Below are positions 1 through 5,342 of a stretch of DNA of 5,342 nt, one piece after another (position 1 is the stretch's first letter; each line of letters starts with the position of its first letter). The DNA is from Rhodanobacter sp. UBA5168. GTDB lineage: Bacteria > Pseudomonadota > Gammaproteobacteria > Xanthomonadales > Rhodanobacteraceae. The notes under the pieces were generated by a model. It saw only the letters and a program-made list of their open reading frames with translations. It searched no databases and was not told where the DNA came from. The stretch lies in assembly GCA_002413455.1 (NCBI GenBank), contig DHXA01000221.1:19452-24793 (forward strand). The letters are read 5' to 3'. Made by a program: the position numbers and the translations under genes.

Positions 1-378
1 CTGCTGCGCTCCAGCCCGCTCACCTTCATCGACTCGTTGCTGCTGCTGGCCTTGCGCCAGCGCCTGGCCGAAGCCGAGGCGCAAGGCCAGCGCGCGGTGG
101 TGGAAGTGGACGAACTGCACGCGCACCTGGCGGTGTACGAGCCGCCGCAGGGCACCGACCGCGCCGGCTTCACCAAGAAGCTCAACGCCGCCATCGAGAA
201 AATGAAAAAGAACAACGTGCTGCAACCGATCCGCGGCAGCGAAGGCCGCCACGAGGTGTCGCCCACGCTGAAACTGCTGTTCTCCGCCGAGGACGTGCAG
301 GCGCTGGGCGCGGTCTATCGTGAACACCTGGACGGCAAGCGTGGCGGCACCGACGTCCCCAGCGAGGAGGACGAGTGA
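1..378 (+). CDS. jetB: JetB, Wadjet KITE-like subunit (DUF4194), C-terminal part, 5'-truncated
   Basis: This is the C-terminal 125 residues of a DUF4194 protein. The reading frame is open from the first base, so the start lies left of the window. JetB (MksE/EptB-like) is the small winged-helix KITE subunit that binds the JetA kleisin and helps form the JetABC loop-extruding motor in the cytoplasm. Visible family features are the opening [20 protein letters not shown] block, an acidic [11 protein letters not shown] segment, a lysine-rich winged-helix-like stretch ([19 protein letters not shown]) and the closing [19 protein letters not shown] motif before an acidic tail. A TTG at 37 is only an internal Leu codon and not a start, because family-like sequence continues upstream of it. 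The stop codon overlaps the jetC start in TGATG, so the two genes are probably translationally coupled. The family call rests on motif recognition and on the jetC-jetD context. Confidence 0.92.
   Translation: MLRSSPLTFIDSLLLLALRQRLAEAEAQGQRAVVEVDELHAHLAVYEPPQGTDRAGFTKKLNAAIEKMKKNNVLQPIRGSEGRHEVSPTLKLLFSAEDVQALGAVYREHLDGKRGGTDVPSEEDE
365..370 (+). promoter_or_regulatory. Ribosome binding site of jetC (AGGAGG)
   Basis: A perfect AGGAGG Shine-Dalgarno sequence lies inside the last codons of jetB. It is 7 bases before the ATG at 378 and only 4 before the in-frame GTG at 375. The spacing favours the ATG as the jetC start. Confidence 0.8.
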
Positions 379-3300
379 TGAAGCACCTCGACAACACGCC
401 CGCCTTGTTCCTGTCCGACCTGCCCACGGCGCAGGACGAACAATTCCGCATGCGCCACCTGCAGGTGCTCAATTGGGGCACCTTCAGCGGGCTGCACGAA
501 GTGCCGATCGCCGAGCGCGGCTTCCTGTTCGTGGGTCGTTCCGGTTCGGGCAAGTCGACCCTGCTCGATGCGATGTCGGCCTTGCTGGTGCCGCCCGCGA
601 TGGTCGACTTCAACGCCGCCGCGCGCGAGGCCGAACGCAGCGGCCGCGACCGCTCGCTGGTGTCCTACGTGCGCGGCGCTTGGGCCGACCAGCACGACGA
701 GGATTCCGGCGAGGTCGCCACCCAGTACCTGCGCCGCGGCCCGGTGTGGTCGGCGCTGGCGCTGGAATACCGCAACGCGCTGGGCCGCTGCGTGACCCTG
801 GTGCGGCTGCTGTGGATCCGCGGCAACAGCTCCACCGCCGCCGACGTGCAGAAGCACTTCATCGTCGCCGAGCGGCCGTTCGACCTGGCCGTCGAGCTGG
901 AAGGTTTCGACCTGGACCTGCGCCGGCTCAAGCAGCGCCTGGCCGATGTGCACCATCACGACAGCTTCAACGCGTACGCTGAGCGCTTCCGCCGCCTGCT
1001 GGGTATCGGTAACGACACCGCGCTGCGCCTGCTGCACAAGACGCAGTCGGCGAAGAACCTGGGCGACCTCAACCACTTCCTGCGCGATTTCATGCTGGAG
1101 CGCCCGGAAACCTTCGCCGTGGCCGATCGGCTGGTGGCCGAGTTCGCCGAGCTGGACGAGGCACACAAGGCGGTGGTCACCGCGCGCGAACAGATCGAGA
1201 CCCTGCGCCCGGCGCGTACAGCCCATGATCGGCTGATGGATGTGCGGCGCGAGCGCAGCGAGCTGGACGAGCTGCTGGCCGGCATGGACGGCTACCGCGA
1301 GCGCCAACGGCTGCGCCTGCTCGACGCGCGGCTGGCCGAACTGGACACGCTCGACCGCGGCCTCGAAGGCGAGGAAGGCCGTCGCCAGCAAAAGCTGGAA
1401 CAGCACCAGCGCGACCTGGGCGAGCTGCAGGCGCGCCACCGCGAGCAGGGCGGCGACCGAATCGAGCAGCTGGAACGCGAGCGCGACAGCGTGTCGCGCG
1501 ATCGCGACACCGGCTTGCGCCATCGGGGCGTGGCCGATGCCGCCTGCCGGCAACTGGGTTGGCAGCTCGCCGGCACGCCGCAGGGTTTTGCCGAGCAGCT
1601 CGCGCAGGCGCGCAGCCTGCTCGATGCCGGCCAGGACGCCGCCGCCCGTGTCGACCAGCGCATGCTGGAACTGGGCATGCACAAGAAGCAGGCCGAAGGC
1701 GCCTTCTCGAGCGCGCGTGCCGAGATCGCCGCGCTGGAAGCGCATCCCTCGAACATCCCCGCGCATCTGCAGGCGCTGCGCAGCCGGCTGTGCGCCGCAC
1801 TGGATCTGGCCGACAGCGCGTTGCCGTTCGCCGGCGAGCTGATCCAGGTGCGCGCGGACGAGCAGGCATGGAGCGGTGCGATCGAACGTCTGCTGCACGG
1901 CTTCGCGCTGTCGCTGCTGGTGGACGAGCGGCACTACGCCAAGGTCGCCGCCTGGGTCGATGCCACCCACCTCGGTGGCAAGCTGGTGTACCACCGCATC
2001 GGTGCCGCCGATGTCATGAACGTGTCCGCACCCCCGCCGCGTTCGCTGCTGCACAAGTTGGAACTGGCCCCGCACGCGCATCAGGAGTGGTTGCACGCCG
2101 AACTGCTGCGCCGCTACGACTACGCCTGCGTGGACAGCGTGCAGGCGCTGCAACGCAGCGAACGCGCGATCACCGCGCAAGGCCAGATCAAGCACGGCCG
2201 CAGCCGCCACGAAAAGGACGACCGCCACGCCGTCGGCGACCGCCGCCACTGGGCGCTGGGTTTCGACAACCGCGACAAGCTGGCGCTGTACAAGGCCGAG
2301 GCCGGCACGCTGGCGCAGCAGATTGCCGAAACCGACCAGGCGATCGCGGCGGTCAACGCCGAGCGCAAGCAACAGGCCAGCCATGCCGCCGCCGCGCAAT
2401 CGCTGGCCAACCTGCGCTGGAGCGATATCGACGTCGCGCCCCTGCTGACCCGGCTGGACGCGATCGAAGCCACGCTCAAGGAGCTGCGCGAAGGCGACGT
2501 GGCCTTGCGCGAGCTGGGCGAGCGTATCGAGGCGAAGGACAAGCAGGTCGCCGACGCTCAGCGCGACCTGATTGATGTGCGTACCAAGCGAGCGAGTAAC
2601 GCAGAGGAGTGCAAGACGCGCCGTGCTGAGCGTGATCATTGTGCCGAGGTCCTTTCGGTCACGCCGTTGACGCCATTTCAGCAGCAAGGTCTGGATGCAC
2701 ACTGCGATGAAGGTTCGTCGTTCACGTTGGGCAATCTTGAGGAGCGTCTGCGTGGTATCAGCAAAGCTCTGCAGGCCAGCAAAGACATGCTGACTGAGGA
2801 AGCCAACGAACGGACCCATGCGATCGTCAGCTGCTTCGAAACCTTCCGTCGCCGCTGGGTGCAGGACGCCGGCGACGTGCAGGCCAACCTGGAGAGCGCG
2901 ACGGATTTCTTCGCCCGGCTGGACCGGCTCGAACGCGACGGCCTGCCGGCGCACGAGGCGCGCTTCTTCGACATGCTGCGCACCCAGAGCGGACAGAACC
3001 TGGTGGCGTTGCAGACGCATATTGCCCAGGCGCACAAGGCGATCCGCGCGCGCATGGAGGACGTCAACGCCAGCCTGGAGACGGTGCCGTTCAACCGCGG
3101 CAGCATCCTGCAGATCAAGCCGGAGGATCGTCGCCTGCCGGAGGTGATCGAGTTCCGCCAGCAGTTGCGCGACGTGCTGGCGCACCAGCGCACCGACGAT
3201 CGCGAGCGCGCCGAGGCGCAGTTCGAGGGCCTGCGCAAGCTGGTCGCGCGGCTGGCCTCGACCGATCCCGAGCACAAGCGCTGGCGCGAGCAGGTGCTGG

Positions 3301-3752
3301 ACGTGCGCCTGCACGTGGAGTTCATCGGCGAGGAGCGCGACGCGCAAAGCGGCCGCCAGCTCGAGGTGTATCGCAGCGGCGCCGGCAAGTCCGGCGGTCA
3401 GCGCCAGAAACTGGCCACCACCTGCCTGGCCGCGGCGCTGCGCTACCAGCTCGGCGACGAGGACGGCGGCGTGCCGCAGTACGCGGCGGTGGTGCTGGAC
3501 GAGGCGTTCGACAAGGCCGACAACGAATTCACCGCGATGGCCATGCGCATCTTCGAGAACTTCGGTTTCCAGATGATCGTGGCCACGCCGCTGAAGTCGG
3601 TGATGACGCTGGAGCCGTTCATCGGCGGCGCCTGCTTCGTCGAGATCGACGGCCGTCACGACTCGCGCGTGTTGATGATCGAGTACGACGCCGCCAGCCA
3701 GCGCCTGGACCTGCCGCGTGCCGCACACGAAGGCGGCGATGCGCAGCCCTGA
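378..3752 (+). CDS. jetC: JetC, Wadjet SMC/MukB-like coiled-coil ATPase (COG4913 type)
   Basis: This 1124-residue protein is the motor ATPase of the Wadjet defence complex. It dimerises, binds the JetA kleisin and JetB, and uses ATP to extrude DNA loops. The N-terminal ATPase half has Walker A GRSGSGKST at residues 53-61 (Lys59) and a conserved RSLVSYVRG block at 92-100. Charged, heptad-like Glu/Arg/Leu/Gln-rich coiled coil follows from about 250 to 465. A central hinge-like globular part begins near 480 (LPFAGELIQV) and includes a conserved RHEKDDRH segment near 610-617. A second coiled coil runs from about 640 to 870. The C-terminal ATPase half has the ABC signature KSGGQ (Ser1005-Gln1008) and Walker B VVLDEAFD (Asp1041, Glu1042), followed by a VATPLKS segment. 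Length and layout fit type I JetC. ATG 378 is chosen over GTG 375 for its ribosome binding site spacing. Codons at about 732-818 are unusually A/T-ending. A generic RecF/SbcC-like ATPase is unlikely given the neighbours. Confidence 0.96.
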   Translation: MKHLDNTPALFLSDLPTAQDEQFRMRHLQVLNWGTFSGLHEVPIAERGFLFVGRSGSGKSTLLDAMSALLVPPAMVDFNAAAREAERSGRDRSLVSYVRGAWADQHDEDSGEVATQYLRRGPVWSALALEYRNALGRCVTLVRLLWIRGNSSTAADVQKHFIVAERPFDLAVELEGFDLDLRRLKQRLADVHHHDSFNAYAERFRRLLGIGNDTALRLLHKTQSAKNLGDLNHFLRDFMLERPETFAVADRLVAEFAELDEAHKAVVTAREQIETLRPARTAHDRLMDVRRERSELDELLAGMDGYRERQRLRLLDARLAELDTLDRGLEGEEGRRQQKLEQHQRDLGELQARHREQGGDRIEQLERERDSVSRDRDTGLRHRGVADAACRQLGWQLAGTPQGFAEQLAQARSLLDAGQDAAARVDQRMLELGMHKKQAEGAFSSARAEIAALEAHPSNIPAHLQALRSRLCAALDLADSALPFAGELIQVRADEQAWSGAIERLLHGFALSLLVDERHYAKVAAWVDATHLGGKLVYHRIGAADVMNVSAPPPRSLLHKLELAPHAHQEWLHAELLRRYDYACVDSVQALQRSERAITAQGQIKHGRSRHEKDDRHAVGDRRHWALGFDNRDKLALYKAEAGTLAQQIAETDQAIAAVNAERKQQASHAAAAQSLANLRWSDIDVAPLLTRLDAIEATLKELREGDVALRELGERIEAKDKQVADAQRDLIDVRTKRASNAEECKTRRAERDHCAEVLSVTPLTPFQQQGLDAHCDEGSSFTLGNLEERLRGISKALQASKDMLTEEANERTHAIVSCFETFRRRWVQDAGDVQANLESATDFFARLDRLERDGLPAHEARFFDMLRTQSGQNLVALQTHIAQAHKAIRARMEDVNASLETVPFNRGSILQIKPEDRRLPEVIEFRQQLRDVLAHQRTDDRERAEAQFEGLRKLVARLASTDPEHKRWREQVLDVRLHVEFIGEERDAQSGRQLEVYRSGAGKSGGQRQKLATTCLAAALRYQLGDEDGGVPQYAAVVLDEAFDKADNEFTAMAMRIFENFGFQMIVATPLKSVMTLEPFIGGACFVEIDGRHDSRVLMIEYDAASQRLDLPRAAHEGGDAQP
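3729..3733 (+). promoter_or_regulatory. Probable ribosome binding site of jetD (GAAGG)
   Basis: GAAGG lies inside the end of jetC, 5 bases before the ATG at 3739. It is a moderate Shine-Dalgarno match. It supports ATG 3739 as the jetD start over the in-frame GTG at 3718, which has no purine-rich site at a suitable distance. Confidence 0.5.
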
Positions 3753-4893
3753 GCAGGTCGTCGCGCTGCTGCGTGGCAGCTGGCGGCGCCATGCCGGCGA
3801 CTGGCTCGGTGGCGGCGGCGACTGGCCGTTGCGTGTGGCGCTGGCGGCACCGGGCGAGCGTCAGGCCAGTGCGCACTGGGCGGCGTTCGAGGCGTGGCGC
3901 TCGGAGTGGAAAGACTGGCGTGGCGGCGAGGTGAGCTGGGTCGAGCGGCGCTGGCCGCTGCTCGGTCGTCAGGCGGTGCCGGAAGCCTTGTCGTTGCCCG
4001 ATGCGGAGGCGCTGGCCGAGCTGCTGGGGGAAAGCGCGCGCTGGCAGCGTGCCCGCGTGCGTTTCGATGCGTGGGCGTCACGCTGGCCCGCGCTGGCCGC
4101 CACGCTGCGTCGTCAATATGCACTGCTGGCCGATGCCGACGACACCGAATTCGCCCGGCTCGGCGACATGCTGGCCTGGCTGCAGGCACATCCCGCGTCG
4201 AACCTGTTCGCGCGCCAGCTGCCGGTGGCCGGGCTGGACAGCAAGTGGCTGGAGACCCGTACCGGCCTGCTCGGCGAGTGGCTGCGCACGCTGGCCGGGC
4301 TACCGCGCGACGTCGATTTCCAGCAGGCCAGCGGCCTGCGTCGCGAGCCGGACCGGCTGCGCATGCGCGTGCTCGATCCCGCCTTGCGTGCACGCGTCGG
4401 TGGCCTGGGCGACATCCATGCGCCGTTCGACGACCTGGCCGCGCTGGCCATGCCCGTGCGCCGCGTATTCATCGTCGAGAACAAGCAGACCGGCCTGGCC
4501 TTCGACGACCTACCCGGGTCCGTCGTGCTGATGGCGCGCGGCTACGCAGTGGAGCATCTGAACGAGCTGCCGTGGTTGCGGGCGGCTCAGACCGTGCACT
4601 ACTGGGGCGACCTGGACACCCACGGCCTGGCCATTCTCGGTCGCCTGCGCGGCCACCTGCCGCAGGTAGCATCGTTGCTGATGGACGAGGCAACCCTGCT
4701 GGCCCATCGCGCCTTGTGGGTCAAAGAACCGCAGCCGCACCGCGCCGACGCGATCGATCATCTGGATGTCGCCGAGCAGGCGCTGTACCGCGACCTGCGC
4801 GGCGATCGCTGGGGCGTGCGCGTACGGCTGGAGCAGGAACGGATCGGCTGGGACGTGGCGTGGGCGCGAATCAGGTCAACGCTTTCAGCCTGA
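3739..4893 (+). CDS. jetD: JetD, Wadjet Toprim nuclease (DUF3322 + DUF2220)
   Basis: This 384-residue protein is the nuclease subunit of Wadjet. It is related to the topoisomerase VI A/Spo11 fold and cleaves closed circular plasmid DNA after JetABC has extruded it. The N-terminal half (about 1-190) fits DUF3322: it opens MRSPEQVVALLRGSW, then a WPLRVALAAPGE block and a Trp-rich AFEAWRSEWKDW. The C-terminal half (about 200-380) is the DUF2220 Toprim domain. It has the metal-binding Glu247 in VFIVENKQTGLAF, YWGDLDTHG with Asp291 and Asp293, and a conserved LLMDEATLLAH with Asp316. All expected metal ligands are present, so it should be active. The start overlaps the end of jetC by 14 bases, which implies coupled translation. 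A GTG at 3718 would add seven residues but lacks a good ribosome binding site. It is the last gene of the operon, as in type I Wadjet loci. Confidence 0.96.
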   Translation: MRSPEQVVALLRGSWRRHAGDWLGGGGDWPLRVALAAPGERQASAHWAAFEAWRSEWKDWRGGEVSWVERRWPLLGRQAVPEALSLPDAEALAELLGESARWQRARVRFDAWASRWPALAATLRRQYALLADADDTEFARLGDMLAWLQAHPASNLFARQLPVAGLDSKWLETRTGLLGEWLRTLAGLPRDVDFQQASGLRREPDRLRMRVLDPALRARVGGLGDIHAPFDDLAALAMPVRRVFIVENKQTGLAFDDLPGSVVLMARGYAVEHLNELPWLRAAQTVHYWGDLDTHGLAILGRLRGHLPQVASLLMDEATLLAHRALWVKEPQPHRADAIDHLDVAEQALYRDLRGDRWGVRVRLEQERIGWDVAWARIRSTLSA

Positions 4894-4932
4894 CTCCGGA
4901 GGTCTGTGCACTGTCGGCCCGCATATGGCTCA

Positions 4933-4953
4933 TCCGGCGCAGGGCAGGCCGGA
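4933..4953. repeat. Short inverted repeat between jetD and the convergent gene
   Basis: TCCGGC (4933-4938) and GCCGGA (4948-4953) are perfect 6-base inverted arms around a 9-base loop, 40 bases after the jetD stop. Such a stem could help end transcription from either side. However, no T-run follows on either strand and the stem is short, so the function is open. A chance match is quite possible in GC-rich DNA. Confidence 0.3.
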
Positions 4954-5040
4954 AACAGGGGCGATGGCATTCTTCTCGCGGGATTGAACGCGTGACCGAG
5001 ATCTGAAGCCATTCGGCGCGTGAGGCGAATTAACGGGACG

Positions 5041-5342
5041 TCAATGGAACGATGCGATATCCAGCGCCACTGCCTCGGCGATCCGGATTCCGTCGACCGC
5101 GGCGGACAGGATGCCGCCGGCGTAGCCGGCACCTTCGCCGGCGGGGTACAGGCCGCGGGTGTTGAGGCTCTGCAGGCTGTCGTCGCGCTTGATGCGTACC
5201 GGCGAGGACGTGCGCGTCTCGACGCCGGTGAGGATGGCGTCGTGCATCGCGTAGCCTTTTATCTGGCGTTCGAACGCGGGCAGCGCTTCGCGAATCGCGG
5301 CGATCGCATAGTCCGGCAGGGCGCTGTCGAGGTTGCCCAGGG
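5041..5342 (-). CDS. FAD-dependent dehydrogenase (COG2509 type), C-terminal part, truncated by window edge
   Basis: This is the last 99 residues of a minus-strand flavoprotein. The frame stays open to the right edge, so the start and most of the protein lie beyond 5342; the ATG at 5247 is an internal Met. The visible part carries two blocks I recognise from the uncharacterised COG2509 FAD-dependent dehydrogenases: GVETRTSSPVRI, then GLYPAGEGAGYAGGI followed by SAAVDGIRIAEAVA. The Gly-rich GEGAGYAGG stretch is the C-terminal FAD-contacting motif typical of two-dinucleotide-binding-domain flavoproteins. The substrate of the family is not known to me. It is a cytoplasmic oxidoreductase with no evident link to Wadjet. 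It converges on jetD and probably marks the edge of the defence operon, in resident chromosomal DNA. Confidence 0.88.
   Translation of the reverse strand, partial: LGNLDSALPDYAIAAIREALPAFERQIKGYAMHDAILTGVETRTSSPVRIKRDDSLQSLNTRGLYPAGEGAGYAGGILSAAVDGIRIAEAVALDIASFH

Noticed and set aside
375..377. GTG as the start of jetC.
   Set aside because: It is only 4 bases from the AGGAGG, whereas the adjoining ATG at 378 is 7 bases away and forms the usual stop-start overlap.
3718..3720. GTG as the start of jetD.
   Set aside because: No Shine-Dalgarno-like sequence precedes it, and family-like sequence begins at the ATG at 3739.
315..3728. A minus-strand open frame of 1137 codons lying antisense to nearly all of jetC.
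   Set aside because: Its codon boundaries coincide with those of jetC, so it stops only where jetC uses TTA, CTA or TCA. These codons are rare in GC-rich genes and absent here. The translation is low-complexity (rich in Ala, Gln, His, Leu and Val) and matches no family I know, while the sense strand encodes an unmistakable ATPase.
1..4893. The operon as a wholly new, undescribed system.
   Set aside because: Gene order, domains and motifs match the known Wadjet/JetABCD family, and no extra gene is inserted within the visible part.
4925..4987. A 20-codon plus-strand frame starting at ATG 4925 in the intergenic gap.
   Set aside because: The only purine-rich site (GGAGGT at 4898-4903) is about 21 bases away, which is too far. 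The peptide is short and unrecognised, and it overlaps the inverted repeat.
5011..5030. ATTCG...CGAAT inverted arms as a terminator hairpin.
   Set aside because: It has only 5 paired bases around a 10-base loop with no following T-run, within chance expectation.

Overview
The window is a GC-rich bacterial segment. It holds most of one anti-plasmid defence operon, followed by the end of an unrelated gene on the opposite strand. The GC content, the strong bias to G/C-ending codons (CTG, GCC, GGC, CGC) and the AGGAGG-type ribosome binding site fit a GC-rich proteobacterium. Xanthomonadales/Rhodanobacteraceae would be my guess, but the sequence here does not fix the taxon.

From the left edge to 4893, three tightly packed plus-strand genes match the last three genes of a Wadjet (JetABCD, also called MksFEBG or EptABCD) system. 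They are a 5'-truncated jetB (DUF4194, KITE/MksE-like), a complete jetC (SMC/MukB-like coiled-coil ATPase, COG4913-type) and a complete jetD (DUF3322 + DUF2220, Toprim nuclease). jetB and jetC overlap by 1 base (TGATG), and jetC and jetD overlap by 14 bases, so they are almost certainly one transcript with coupled translation. The expected first gene, jetA (DUF3375 kleisin), and the promoter should lie just left of the window. The domain set points to a type I Wadjet.

In the known mechanism, JetA, JetB and JetC form an SMC-type motor that extrudes DNA loops. JetD joins it and cleaves small circular DNA once extrusion has run around the circle, which restricts plasmids. All catalytic motifs visible here (Walker A, ABC signature and Walker B in JetC; the Toprim Glu and DxD in JetD) are intact, so the system looks functional.

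An intergenic stretch of about 147 bases (4894-5040) separates jetD from the 3' end of a convergent minus-strand gene for a COG2509-type FAD-dependent dehydrogenase, which runs off the right edge. The stretch holds one short inverted repeat and no convincing gene or terminator. I see no mobile element, tRNA, CRISPR array or attachment site.

The system itself is already described. The least expected signal is a block inside jetC (about 2571-2831) with clearly more A/T-ending codons than the sequence around it, possibly a recombination tract in the coiled coil.
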